This document shows positions 11,205 through 22,379 of a DNA stretch of 64,000 nucleotides, one piece after another. This stretch comes from Ectobius pallidus. Taxonomy: Eukaryota; Arthropoda; Insecta; Blattodea; Ectobiidae. Position numbers and translations under genes: made by a program. The stretch covers positions 154,117,269 to 154,181,268 of the forward strand of contig CAXKWD010000007.1 of NCBI GenBank assembly GCA_964059195.1, written 5' to 3'. The notes beneath the pieces are model-generated. The model was given only the letters and a program-made list of their open reading frames with translations, searched no databases and had not been told where the DNA came from. Positions within the stretch are counted from its first letter, which is position 1, and the number at the start of each line of letters is the position of its first letter.

Positions 11205-11655
11205 GCAGAAGATGGTAGTCCCTGTATTTTTCATGTATTTAACATACTCCCTGTGTTTTCTTATTTTAATATAGTCTCTGTAAATATCATATTATTATCC
11301 CAATTTTTATTTTATTTTAACATAATCCCCACCTTTTCATATTTTAAAACACTGGCCCTTTTTCATATTTTATCATTGTCCCTGTGTTTTCGGTCGTTGA
11401 CATTTTTCAATTGGCCTAATCCTTCTGGCGGCACTATGGCCCTGGGGTCGACTCAGCCTCCAACATAAATGAGTACCAGGAGCAATCCTGAGGGTAAAGG
11501 CGGTCGGTGCGTAAGGCTGACAACCTTACCACCTCCATGTGCCGAATGTCCAAAATCTGGGAGCCTCAACCTCCTGGAACCCTTTGGGCCTCCATGGCCT
11601 GTATAGGGATCACTTTACTTTTACCCTGTGTTTTCATACTTTTAGCATAGTGAAT
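11205..11655 (+). repeat. Minisatellite of ~28-bp units, split by a SINE
   Basis: Degenerate tandem units of CCCTGTGTTTTCATATTTT and AACATA run from 11205 to 11391 and resume at 11624-11655. The interruption is the SINE-4 copy at 11392-11623. Confidence 0.65.
11392..11623 (+). mobile_element. SINE-4 copy, 5'-truncated, 12-bp TSD
   Basis: Plus-strand body ending GGATCACTTTACTTTTA, flanked by CCCTGTGTTTTC at 11380-11391 and 11624-11635. Because it sits in a minisatellite the duplication could also be two array units. Opposite orientation to the copies at 25004 and 48232. Confidence 0.75.
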
Positions 11656-12099
11656 GACGAAACTAAATTTATTTTAGCAATTCATAATAGTAAAATATCA
11701 GCATACATGTGCATTTCGTTCCATTTGTGGTGCAGTGGCTCAGATGCGTGCCCTGAAAACCCCCATAAAATGATTACGTAAGGATAATGCTTCATCAATT
11801 AAAATTTTAGGAATGAATTTGCTTGAATAGTAATTGTAATTCACATTTTGTAAGCTTTGTTAAAAACCCATAAACTCGGACCACATGACCATGTTAATGG
11901 GGTTAAAGAAATCCATTGCTGAGAAAAAACAAATGAATTTCACCTCTTTCTCAGCGCCCAAACCTATATAGCCCCTTCAGGTAAAAGATTCGTAACCGAA
12001 TAAAACGTAATCTGCATCGCCCCCTGAAACTCCTGTAATATGCAACCGACAATACGGGTACGCTGTGCCCATGTAGTAACTTCAAGAAGTGGAAGGGGA
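11656..12099. other. No gene seen
   Basis: AT-rich with no recognised element. Confidence 0.45.
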
Positions 12100-12107
12100 A
12101 TCCGGAA

Positions 12108-12547
12108 CATAGGCGTACCGAGGGGGGGGGGTTTGGGGGTTTGAAACCCCCCCCCCCCATTGATTAAAAAAAGGAAAATTGTATAATTTTTTTAAGTCTG
12201 CCCATAAATTACTGAATACAAGTATAAAGCGTGGGAAGCTTAAAACTCGTAATTTTGCATCTTAATTTTTAAAATTATCCGGGGGTGGACCCCCGGAAGC
12301 TTAAAACTCGTTATTTTGCGTCTTAATTTTTAAAATTTTCCGAGGGAGGACCCCCGGAAGCTTAATTTTTTTAATTTTCCGGGGAGGATCCCCGGAAGCT
12401 TAAAACTTGTTATTTTGCGTCTTGATTTTTAATATTTTCTGGGGGAGGATCCCCGGACCTCCTCTCCCTGGGGGGTATTCCATACCCCTCAGACCCCGCG
12501 GATGTTATAACCCCCCCCCCCATATGGTCGGCCTGGTTACGCCTATG
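12108..12547. mobile_element. hAT MITE, 440 bp, TSD ATCCGGAA, internally amplified
   Basis: Ends CATAGGCGTA and TTACGCCTATG, flanked by a perfect 8-bp TSD ATCCGGAA at 12100-12107 and 12548-12555. Contains about four tandem versions of a ~60-80 bp unit (AAGCTTAAAACTCGTTATTT ... GGAGGACCCCCG). The sister copy at 45282-45549 has one unit. C-runs and G-runs near both ends. Confidence 0.93.
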
Positions 12548-12555
12548 ATCCGGAA

Positions 12556-13334
12556 CACCCGGTACTAAAGCAGAAACGAAATTTCGAACATGTAAACTTC
12601 TACTTTGTAATTATTTTCTCACATAACACACATATAATTCTATGTCCAAAGCCATCTATTGTAACCAGACGTAGTCATGGAAACTCAATTCGTACAACGG
12701 GCCGCTCCAGGCGATTGTATTATGGTAATTTTGTACAGGTTTCCCAACCTCGTTATGAAATTTGTGTCCTGCAGTGTTTTTTATGCTTCAACAATTCTCT
12801 TTCTGCTTCTGTTGTGCGTCTGCGGTTGAGAATCAATTCGTGGAACAATGAACTTCATGTTAACGTCTGAATGATTCCAGTAGTGGAAGCCATATTTATA
12901 ACTCAACAGTGCTCCTGTTGGACGTTTACCGAATCATTTACAGGATACTGAATTTTCAATAGAATTTCATCCGGTATTATATTAAAATCTGTATTAATAA
13001 TTTCACCTCTGTAAGGTAATTTCCCGGGTAGGTAGGTTGTTTGGTGGCATTCTGAAGCACCGTTGTCATGGCGAATCTTACTCCGTATATTGCCAACGCC
13101 AGGAAAAGCTCAAAGCATACTTTACATTCCACATTTCATGTGAAACACATAATAACTTCCTCTACCTATAATATAATGTTAAATTTTATCTTTCAATCTT
13201 ATCTAAGAGTTTAACTAATTTATATTTCTTATATTGATTTAGGATTAATTCTAGACTGTTAAGGCAAAAGTGTATAAGTCAAAACATATTGTTTTTCAAG
13301 AGAGACAAAAAAATATAGGTAAACTGATATACCA
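12556..13334. other. No gene seen
   Basis: Several short AT-rich stretches; no recognised repeat, exon or ORF. Confidence 0.4.
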
Positions 13335-14240
13335 AAGTGCCAGAATGCTTTTATATAATAAGTAATAATTACAATTATAATGGGTCTATGCAGAAAATAA
13401 GTTATTTTTGTAATAAATCTCCGACTTAAGCTCCAGATCGATTCATTAAGCAGGGCTTACGGAAGAGCAAAGGTCTTAAATTTTATTCTTAACATTAATT
13501 CCAACTGGTATATACTGATGTAAGAAATTCTCAAAACATGTCAACATTTCGAAAAAAGCACTGGCAATAATATTAATGATATAAGTGTAGGCCCAAGAAT
13601 AACTGACATGTTTGTTTCAATTTTAAAGCAGCCGTATAGGTATGGATGAATTGAATTCAATACGATATCAATCTGTCAGGAATGACACTAGGTCTATTTG
13701 CTTTCAAAGCAGCGTTTAAACTGAAAAATACATTAAAATATAATGTAGATACCGGTAGCCGTATGTTTCGATAGAATGCACAATGTTATATCAACAGCAG
13801 CTGCGTTTAATTGATTATCCAACGACTATATGTGGTTTAAATCTTTTATTTACGTTTATTTATTTTGATAAGGATATGTGAACGAATAAGTGGGATAACT
13901 ACAGAACGAAATTCCAACAAATATCTCACATCTAAAACAAGGCGTGATATAATAATTTTACAAACATCTGACTGCATTGGAGTCAAGGCCCTCAGTGATT
14001 AGCGACGCGGCTTTGTAGTATAAGTCACGATTCCCTTTTAAAAAGCATGTTATGTTTAATTAGAAATTCCTCCGGTAGCAGTCAACCGATTTGGTCCAAA
14101 ATCAATAGGCTTCTTTCCATGGACGTTATAAATGCGTATACCAAATTTCATGAAAATCCGATTAACTGTATTCGAGTTATCGCGCGTACTGACACACGGA
14201 CAGACATTTTCCCGTCCACTACACAATCTCTGGCACTTAA
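13335..14240 (+). mobile_element. TIR159 element, near full length, one monomer
   Basis: Starts AAGTGCCAGAATGC and ends CTGGCACTTAA. Internal blocks CTGGCAATAAT, CTGTCAGGAATGACA and ACAAACATCTGACTGCA match 59946-61016. The monomer with ACCGATTTGGTCC and CACGGACAGACAT is at about 14060-14240. No coding capacity, so nonautonomous. Confidence 0.8.
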
Positions 14241-14257
14241 TGAAGATAAAAGATTAG

Positions 14258-14304
14258 AATATTCTCATGTAATGTTCAACAGAAACAATTTATGTGGTTT
14301 CTTT
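14258..14304 (+). repeat. SINE-2 body fragment
   Basis: TTCTCATGTAATGTTCAAC...ACAATTTATGTGGTT matches the body at 27720-27770. Abuts the Helitron 5' end. Confidence 0.65.
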
Positions 14305-14308
14305 AATA

Positions 14309-15079
14309 TCTCTATATATAAAAGGCTTTGTCCTGACTGACTGACTTAATGACAGAGAATCAACGTAGAGCCTATACTATAATAGATAGAGACTTGCAAT
14401 TTTGACAGTACTTTGGTTTCATAACGTAAGTGCTCACTAAGAAAGGATTTTGAAAAATTCTTATTTTAAATGCCAAAAATCAAATGTTTTTGAGAATACT
14501 TAATCTCTTTTTACACAGAATTATCAAATCCAAATCACAGTTGACGTGACAACAGTGTATTGTTGGCATTGGTATCAGGTAGGTTTGGAAATAAATGAAA
14601 TTGGACTTTGACAAATTAGAGAAGCTTTGATATAATTCAATGCTGTAACTAAATATTGAAGATGAAATGTATAATATTATACCGCAGGTTTTTGGGGAGG
14701 GAAGTATGAAAGTGAAATTGAATTACTTTTTAATTTCATCCCCGAAACGGTTGTATGGTAACATGAGAGTGAGAAATAAAATATTCCGCAAAGACAATAC
14801 AATTTTATGTTGCCGGAATTTCTGCTTCTTCTTATTTTTACTCCTACCAGGCTTGGTGAGTAGAAGATATGGGATGCAAAATTCTACATCTTCTAGAGCC
14901 ATAAAAATCTATATCAAGCATTTCCTGAGGGAATAGTTTGAGTGTGATAAATCGTTCTTCCTGATTTCAAATTCTAAATACCTATATAAAGACCTGGAAT
15001 TTGAAAATTGAAAGTCCTTCATAAGTTAATTTCTAATTACAAAATACAAAACCCGGGCGACGCCGGCCTTTTAAGCTAG
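14309..15079 (+). mobile_element. Hel-1 nonautonomous Helitron, complete, 771 bp
   Basis: Starts TCTCTATATATAAAAGGC after host A14308. Ends with a GC-rich hairpin (CCCGGGCGACGCCGG), then CCTTTTAAGCTAG before host T15080. TC start, CTAG end, 3' hairpin and A/T insertion with no TSD define a Helitron. No Rep/helicase ORF. Related copies: 18889-19722 (complete, inverted), 5595-5974, 29780-29957 and 61516-61925 (partial). Confidence 0.9.
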
Positions 15080-15582
15080 TACATCTATAAAAGCTACAAA
15101 ATTAGCTTGATTGTTGCATTTTTTCTTCAGAAAATAACATTGGATGACTCATGCTTCTTGTAGTCACCGCCCCAAATGATATAAAAGATTGAGTGAACAT
15201 AATCAAACAGGATCTTATTAATATCCATCCGGTGCACTCGGCCTTCTGTAAATACGCCTACACCTGACATCGATATTATAAACTGCACGTAGGTGGCTTA
15301 GGAATATCACGTGACGTGCAGTTAAGCCCTTATTTCAGTGCATTATTCTAATTAATACTTCATTCTCACCACACCCACCGCAGTTTCACCTAGGTAGCAT
15401 GTTTTGTTTGAATAATAAATCAGCTATAACAGCCTGACTAATGTAATGCATTTCCATCTAATTCTGTATTCTCTTCACAATGAATATTAAAATTTCATTT
15501 ATTATTGGATTTCATTTTCAAGTGGGATATTCATTCTGTAGATTGAATTAGTAGAAATAAATTACGTCTAAATACCACCAAA
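15080..15582. other. No gene seen
   Basis: No recognised coding region or repeat. Confidence 0.45.
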
Positions 15583-16250
15583 AAAATCCTTTTAGGCAAG
15601 CCTAAAGGCTGAGTTGGTTTAATTTATTGTCGCTGAGCAGCACTCTTCTTCTTTAGCCTTGGCATGACAAACCCCCAATAATAATTGCAAAAAAGAGGAA
15701 AGAGCACTTTTCAAACATTAAAATCTAGTCTTATATGAGAGCTATCGAGAAACTAGTTATTGATTTGTAGAGTACTCATCAAGAGCTTTTCAGCGATACC
15801 CCACAAGACGTGGTTTCAAAAATTTCGAATTTCCATCCCCCACCCCCACCCCCCAAACCCCCGATTCGTTGGTGTCACTGTGAACTCCATAAGGAGTATT
15901 CTAATTTATTCAAACAAAGTTTCCCTCTATACTTAATAGGGGCCGATTTATAATTTTTTCAAAATTTCAACCCCCTCTACCGACCCCCCTTTGGGCCAAT
16001 TTTGCTCATTAACGGACTTGTCCGAACTATTGGGTCTAGAAATAACAAAATAAAATTTTGTTCAAATATCTTCAAAACTACGGCCGCAAGTGTGTAAAGA
16101 TATTTATATATCTTACCAAAAAAAAAAAATTGATCGGGCGGTGGTTTCGTACTTAGGGAGGCATGAAATGTACAGATATGAAAGAATTTTTCGAAAGTCA
16201 AGACATGGTATCGATTGCAATAGGTAGATTTTTTCTTCGAAATCTACCTA
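15583..16250 (-). repeat. RepE, inverted copy
   Basis: Reverse complement of 4240-5096 with the same block order, and the GGTAGATTT hairpin at 16222-16249. Shorter by about 200 bp, including loss of the AT-repeat expansion. Confidence 0.8.
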
Positions 16251-16384
16251 AAACAGGCATTTGATGATTTTGCATCTATTTCATATGAAGATTGAAGGAT
16301 AATTCGAATGTATGTAAATATGTCAGATGAATTTTTTTGGCATATAGTTATTTAACGACGGAGGTTTACTGCAACTTAGGTCTG

Positions 16385-16578
16385 TGACCGTCACCGGTGT
16401 GCCGGATTTTTGTCCCGCAGGAGTTCTTTTACATGCCAGTAAATCTACTGACATGGGCATGTCACATTTATGCACACATAATTCTCATCGACCAGGGCCG
16501 GGAACGAAGTCTCAACCTTTGACACAGAAAGCCAGCGCGATACTAACTGCACCACCCAGGCCGATTGTATCATGAATT
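16385..16578 (-). mobile_element. SINE-7 copy
   Basis: Minus strand reads a tRNA-like head CGGCCTGGGTGGTGCAGTTAG (A-box region), then body words GCATAAATGTGACATG and ACTGGCATGTAAAAGAACTC. Body fragments recur at 25945-26045 and a head at 52425-52502. Confidence 0.6.
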
Positions 16579-17064
16579 AATTGATTTGACAAAGGTTATT
16601 TCTTTCCACAATATTTCACATTCGTCATTTTAAGAGATTGTATTTTTTTGCACTTTTAGGAAATTTTCGTAATTTTTATAGCTTGTTTTACGAAGTGTTA
16701 GATTACGTTATATTTTGAATATTTCATTACTATTTTTGTTTTAATGCTTGTCTATTGTAATTTTAAAAGAAAATAATGTCCAAAGGGATGAATAAATGTG
16801 GCTCAGAGACTGAGCCTTTACGTTGTATACTTTATTTCATTCTGATATTATTGCGATATTTAAGGAACTATTTCATTATTTATAACACAGGTTTTCAGAA
16901 CTTCTCCCACTATGTTATTCAGTAGCCTATCCTAGGTGTAGATTTCAAGATTTACTCATATTTTCATGTTACTTATTTCTGTACGTTAGAATAAAGTGAA
17001 CAAAAATATATTGTTCTTTCGGGTAATTAACTGACGTATCTCAAATAACGTATCTAAAATAGCT
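16579..17064. other. No gene seen
   Basis: AT-rich with no recognised element. Confidence 0.45.
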
Positions 17065-17940
17065 ATTTATGTATCAAGTACGCAAAATAACGCTTTAGCG
17101 GACGAATCTAGTAAAGCGACCGAGGCGAAAGCCGAGGCTGAAATACTGGATTAGTCCGCTAAAGTTTTTGCGTAGGCCTACGTGGTGCATACAATATTTT
17201 TTTAGCAAAAGTTCTATAAATTATATGAAATAAAACAAAAATACCGTATAATTAATTATAATGAAAGGCAGTCAGCCATTTGTTAAAGATCTCTCATGGC
17301 CGTTTAGATCATAAAACAACAACGACGTACCAATACCAAATGTGGTATAATAGTAACTTATACATGCATAATATATGAGTCCCTTGTTTGTAAACAATAT
17401 TGCATACCAACTAGTATTTATGAAAAGCTTGTGAAAATATAAATGATAATACCGAGGAAATTTCAATCCAAGCCAGAAACATTGAATTGGAGCTGCTACC
17501 AGCAACTTCACGGCAGAAGTAGACTGAAAAGGGATATACTACGGAATTTAAATGCTGTTGCTTCCATGGTAAGGAATGTTTTTCATGTGAACCAAAATGT
17601 GAAAAGTTGTTGGCTTATAATTGTTGTCATATGATGAAGTGGGCTACCGTGTTTTGCGAAAAATCCTGGTAAAGTTTCTGATTATCATAAAGAAACGTGT
17701 TGGCTTAAATTTGTTGTTTTATGACCAATTATATGCGCAAATCCATGTTAAAGTTGGTGTGACTGGTCAATGCTATCTGGGTTTTGTTTATAGATTGCCA
17801 AGACGACTTTAAAGGACAAGGCCGATAAAAGTGCATTTTGAATGCAGTTTGAATGCACTTTTAGCGACCTTGGTTGCTAAAATGCAATTTTTCGACGTGT
17901 TACCAGTCCGATAAGCAGCTGTTTTAGAGAGCGTGTACTA
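17065..17940 (+). mobile_element. RepO element, uninterrupted copy, 876 bp
   Basis: Alignable over its length to the inverted copy at 37893-39271, minus the 505-bp hAT insertion there. Ends are ATTTATGTATCAAGTAC and AGCGTGTACT, with only a short shared TCAAGTAC-like inverted end. No transposase; the three small open frames overlap the repeat and are not genes. Confidence 0.75.
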
Positions 17941-18177
17941 AAAATATATATTAATTTGAAGCTGTATTGCCCATGCTTTAGGATAGAGAAAGTTACGTGG
18001 GTGTATCAAGCAAAATTTTTCACACATGGAACTGTCGCATTTAAAGATAAAGATAAGCCCATGGAATCATTTAAGCGAAAGGGCCTCCTACTCGTGATAG
18101 GGAAGGTCAGATAATCTCACATGGTGAGCTAGTCCATGTGAGAGGTTTTGTCTTCATATTTAGCTACACTTCACTAT
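17941..18177. other. Fragments of Helitron-like repeat
   Basis: AGAGAAAGTTACGTG near 17985 matches the GAGAAAGTTATGTG word at 19315 and 51580. SINE-like ACATGGAACTGTCGCAT near 18030. Otherwise nothing. Confidence 0.35.
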
Positions 18178-18880
18178 TTACACTGATAACTGTCCCCGAC
18201 ACTGTTTCCACTTATAACTAGTCCCGACACTGCTTATACTTATGACCAGGGCCCGGATTCTTATGACCTAAAATTGTTTGAAAAATGACCTTAAAAAAGG
18301 ACCCTGAATTTTAAATAAAATGACTCAATAATTCTAAAGAATGACCTAAAACTGATATTTTATTTATAAAAAAATATTATTGTACACAAAGTTATAGACT
18401 AATTTGTACGTAATTGTAAAAGCTGTAAATGCATAAAGGATGGTGTAGGTATAAAAATTTTGTTCTTTGTTCTTGATTGGAGCATTTGAGGAGAAAACTA
18501 AGAAAGTAGTTTTTAAAATAGGTCCTACAAAAAATGTTACATTATACCAACCTAGTAATTTATTTAAATATTACCCTATGAGAAAACAAGACGACAAAAT
18601 AGTTAATATACTCAATGTAAATGCATGAAAATGACTAAATAAGGAAGTAAATGCCACTAAAATGACAAAATAGTGACGTAAAATTGAAATAAATGCCCTA
18701 AAAATATAAAGTGGCATAAAATGACAAAAAATGACCTAATAAAAATTCATTTCTATAATCTAGAGGCCATGATTAGGATTTATATACAAGTTGGCAATGT
18801 CTGAGCAGCATCAATAAAAAGATTACATGTTATTAGAATCCGGGCCCTGCTTATGACTAGTCCTGACCTTGTTTGCACTT
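18178..18880 (+). repeat. Minisatellite of ~28-30 bp units, split by a hAT MITE
   Basis: Units of CTTATAACTAGTCCCGACACTG type at 18178-18246 continue at 18850-18880 on the other side of the inserted element. Confidence 0.6.
18247..18849. mobile_element. hAT MITE, 603 bp, TSD CTTATGAC
   Basis: TIR CAGGGCCCGGATTCT with complement at the right end. Perfect 8-bp TSD CTTATGAC at 18239-18246 and 18850-18857. Interior is rich in AAATGACCTAAAA words. A diverged relative is at 33283-34266. Confidence 0.93.
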
Positions 18881-18888
18881 ACAGGCTA

Positions 18889-19722
18889 CTAGCTTAAAAG
18901 ACCCGGCGTCCCCCGGGTTTTGTATTTTGTAATTAAATTAACTTATGAAGGATTTTCAATTTTAAATTCTAGGTCCTTATATAGGCATTTATAATTTGAA
19001 ATAGGAAGAACTACTTATTACACTCAAACTATTCCCTCAGAAAACGCTTGATATAGTTTTTTATGGCTCATAGAGGATCTAGAATGTTGCATCCCATCGC
19101 TTGTACAGTGCACAGCAAGCCTGGTAGAGGTTTAAATAAGAAGAAACAGAAATTCCTGTAACATAAAATTGTAATATCGAGGCGGGAAATTTCCCACTCT
19201 TATGTTACCATAAAGCATTATCACTTTCATACTTTTCTCTCCAAAAACCTGCGATATAATATAATAATATACACATTACCATACCTCGTTTTGTTTTCTC
19301 TATGTCCAGGGTAGAGAAAGTTATGTGATTCCATTATTTTAGTGGATTTCATTCTGTAATGTTTATTTATAACATGAATTATTTTGATAACTGCTCTTAT
19401 TTGTCAAAAGTGCATTTCAATTGTTTTTTCCAAGCCCACCTGATACCATTTGGCAACAATATATTCTGTGATTTGGAATTGATAATTCTATGTAAAAAGG
19501 GATTAAGTATTTTCAAAAACATTTAATTTTTGGCATTTAGAATCAGAATTTTTCAAAATCCTTTCTTAGTGAGCACCTACATTATGAAACGAAGGTACTG
19601 TCAAAATTCCAAGTCTCTACCTGTTATAGTTTAGGCTGTACGTTGATTCCTGTCATTCAGTCAATCAGTCAGTCAGTCATTCATTCAGTCAGTCAGGACA
19701 AAGCCTTTTATATATATAGAGA
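18889..19722 (-). mobile_element. Hel-1 Helitron, complete, 834 bp, minus strand
   Basis: Reverse complement of the family. The CTAG end is at 18889-18892 with host A18888, and the TCTCTATATATATAAAAGG start is at 19722 with host T19723. Carries TCAGTCAGTCAG-type repeats next to the 5' end. Confidence 0.9.
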
Positions 19723-20448
19723 TTTACGCACATATACCACTAACCTGGGCCAGATTTGATAACGAATTCTAATATAAATAAAAGCTAGAGTATATCCAAA
19801 TATTTCAACATGGAAGCAGGAGCGAATATGATTTATGCCCTTTTTGAATTTAATAATTTAAATTTTATGAATCTTTAACTCTCCATATCTCAAGTAAAGC
19901 GTTTAGAGACCTCTTTCATTAAATTTCTATTAAAGAAAGGAAGTTATTTCTCAAAGCTATTTATTTGCACAAGAAAGAGAAAGTAGAAACGAAAACAGCT
20001 ACGAAAGGAAGCCCATTTAAAGAGGAAACAATCTGACGTTTGAAAAAACTTAATAAAAAGTTTCACTCCCACACGGGAATTCTTTCGATTTGTATATAAT
20101 TTTGTTCCTTGAAAATGAAGTTACTGTTGAATTCACATCTCTAGATTTGGCTTTACTGTTGTGAAAGAAAACCTTTCGTTTCTATTAAAAAGTTCGCAAG
20201 AAATGTTAAAGTTCACACGACATTTTCTATGTGCAACGTTTGTTATTTCGTTGCTAGGAGACAGGAATCACGAATGCATCTAGTTTCATATTTTCATGTT
20301 TACGGTGTTATACAATGTCATGTAAGGTATGAACACAGAATTCGCAACATTGCCATGATAAAACACAATGTCATGTCTCAGAAAGCACGTTGCATCATGA
20401 ATACATCACAAAAGACAGAACGCTAATTTTGTTTCCCGGTCAATTTTC
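19723..20448. other. No gene seen
   Basis: No recognised repeat or exon. The 65-codon open frame near 20229 lacks identifiable motifs. Confidence 0.4.
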
Positions 20449-20673
20449 CCTAGAGCAATATAACATGTTTCTCACAACAGATTTATATTAAGAAAATCCC
20501 GTTTTTCGACGATCGTGTTTTTTCATACTTTTCCCGTTTGTGCTATCATAGTGGAAACTTGAATTTCCTGCAACCAGTGCTGATTATTTAATTTACCGGT
20601 TCTTTTTCCATCTGGGTAGCCACGTACCTAGAGCAATATAACATGTTTCTTACAACAGATTTATATTAAGAAA
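20449..20673 (+). repeat. 47-bp direct repeats 178 bp apart
   Basis: CCTAGAGCAATATAACATG...TATATTAAGAAA occurs at 20449-20495 and 20627-20673 with one mismatch. Could be a local tandem duplication or the ends of a tiny LTR-like unit; no TSD checked. Confidence 0.7.
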
Positions 20674-20799
20674 TTATTTCAAATTCTCTGAAATTTTATA
20701 TAACTACTCGCTTCGCTCATTGAGGTTCTCAAGAAAGGTCTTTTAAAAGATATATGGGAGATAGAGTGCGTGTATTATTTTTAGTCGGCCGTATTGGCT

Positions 20800-21455
20800 A
20801 TTTCCTTTCAGAGACCTATGTGAACACTGTTTGATAATACCGTTGAGATGGAAACCAAGCCTTTTTCGGGGGTTTTTAGTGCTAAAAATTAAAAACCAAA
20901 GTTTTTGAAATTTTCCTGTGGTTTACAGCCTAGAAGCTATATGTGTACCAAATTTCAAGCTTCTAACTCATCTGGAAGTGGCAAACATTAATGTGAGTGA
21001 TGGCCGGTTTCTATAAACTCGCAAATTACCTATGGGTAAATTATCCAATGGACAGAATTTACACAAGAATAACACCACACAAACACAAATAATTTAAAGA
21101 TAGCAATCACTTACACTTGTGGCGAGTTTCTAGATAAATGTCCTCTGGGTAAATATGAAAATGACAGAAAAAATGTTCCTACAAACTCGGGCTAGATCTT
21201 TCCAAGGGTAAATTGTCGGGTTAATTTATCCTTTCATGGATGGCTGGATAAAATTTAAACTCTCACAGGATCGTAAACAATGAGAATCAAAGCCTTCTGA
21301 ATTAAATTAACTGTACTACTCCAAGGCCTTGTTCATTATATCACTGTGGGTGAAATGGAACTAATTTGTCCATGGATAATTTACCCATAGGTAATTCACA
21401 AGTTTGTAGAAACCGGGCATGAGTCAGTCAGTCAGCCATGCGGCTTTATATTATG
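20800..21455 (-). mobile_element. Hel-3 Helitron-like 5' region, split by a MITE
   Basis: Shares CATCTGGAAGTGG, ACCAAATTTCAAGCTTCTA and the CAGTCAGTCAGCCATG end with 51577-51962. Read on the minus strand it ends like a Helitron 5' terminus (ATAATATAAAGCC, then CTGACTGACTGAC). A 421-bp MITE (21000-21420) interrupts it. Confidence 0.6.
21000..21420. mobile_element. MITE-I, 421 bp, ~47-bp TIRs
   Basis: Ends ATGGCCGGTTTCTATAAAC and GTTTGTAGAAACCGGGCAT, with TIR pairing continuing through ACCTATGGGTAAATTATCC. Other copies are at 53838-54259 and 63402-63825. A clear TSD is not readable; superfamily undetermined. Confidence 0.85.
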
Positions 21456-21639
21456 CGTAGTCCGGATTAAATGGAACTTGCCTTGAAATGCATATACTGT
21501 ATTACAAGTTTTAGATGGGTAAAATTTATAAAAGTCAATGTTTTTCATAAATATAACTTTTCCTACAGCTTAATTTTAGTTTTAAACTACTGTATAGGTA
21601 GACTTAAGATTTTATCCTACAAACTTACATAGGATAACA

Positions 21640-21739
21640 CAAGACATCTTTGTGATTAAAATTCAAAATTTATTGATTGTTCAGCACAAGAAATTCTGTC
21701 CGGATTAGAGAGGTCCAGATTAACGGTACTCTACTGTAT
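21640..21739 (-). mobile_element. Pogo/Tigger-like terminal fragment
   Basis: Minus strand starts CAGTAGAGTACCGTTAATC followed by TCTCTAATCCGGAC, which resembles Tigger/pogo ends. The opposite end may be the TAGTCCGGATTAAATGG near 21458. No transposase seen. Confidence 0.4.
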
Positions 21740-22007
21740 TTAATAGCCGAATTTTACCATTTTTAATCTTAAAATGTGCCTGAGGCTGCGAATTAGCATC
21801 GCCCTCGAGAGTGGAAATGCCACTTTTGCTGAACCCTCAGGCCTGGAGGAATTATTTTTTCTTTGATCTCCCCTATACACCAAAAAATAGCAATTGTGAC
21901 TCTTACCTATAAAATGTGTTTAAATGATCTATTTGATATATGACTAACAAATAATATAATAATTATTATTATTACCATCAGAAAGTTAAAAGTCACATCC
22001 TACTCAC
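21740..22007. other. No gene seen; splice donor at right edge
   Basis: Plus-strand TACTCAC at 22001-22007 is the minus-strand donor GTGAGTA of the next exon candidate. A short TTATTATTA run precedes it. Confidence 0.5.
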
Positions 22008-22055
22008 CAAATTCGTGTTCTTGTTCAGCAGCACCGGTGTTCAGCACGAAACACG
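22008..22055 (-). CDS. Putative 48-bp exon encoding a signal-peptide end
   Basis: Minus strand shows acceptor TTTCTCTTGCAG, 48 bp, then donor GTGAGTAGG. Only one frame is open and it reads CFVLNTGAAEQEHEF: a hydrophobic core ending G-A-A before an acidic stretch, which is how a signal peptide cleavage region of a small secreted protein looks. The exon starts two bases before a codon and ends one base into the next, so it needs a flanking exon carrying the start codon (higher coordinates) and a downstream exon. I found neither convincingly; cockroach introns are long, and both may lie outside. Possible products are a secreted peptide, venom-like or immune peptide, or cuticular protein; none can be chosen. 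Chance splice signals remain possible. Confidence 0.4.
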
Positions 22056-22379
22056 CTGCAAGAGAAACAGGAGTTTAGTTATAATAGAATCATATTGTGA
22101 AATTGATTACGAATATGCACATAGAGGAACTCTATAAACCACTCGGTTTCTTTCAAGTATTTATTGCATACAACTTTACAATTACTAATAAACACACACA
22201 AGTTTACAATTTCAGATAGGCTTACACAAATATTTTAAAAAATTTTAATAAATATACTACCGGCACAAGATAGAGGCAACATTGCTCATGCTCACAGACC
22301 TCAAGAAAAGAAGAGGGAAAATGTGATATAATATGAAGTCTAAAAAAATTAAGGCTTTAAAGAAAAAAATACTACAGTC
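22056..22379. other. No gene seen; intronic-looking AT-rich DNA
   Basis: No repeat or ORF of note before the LINE fragment begins. Confidence 0.4.
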
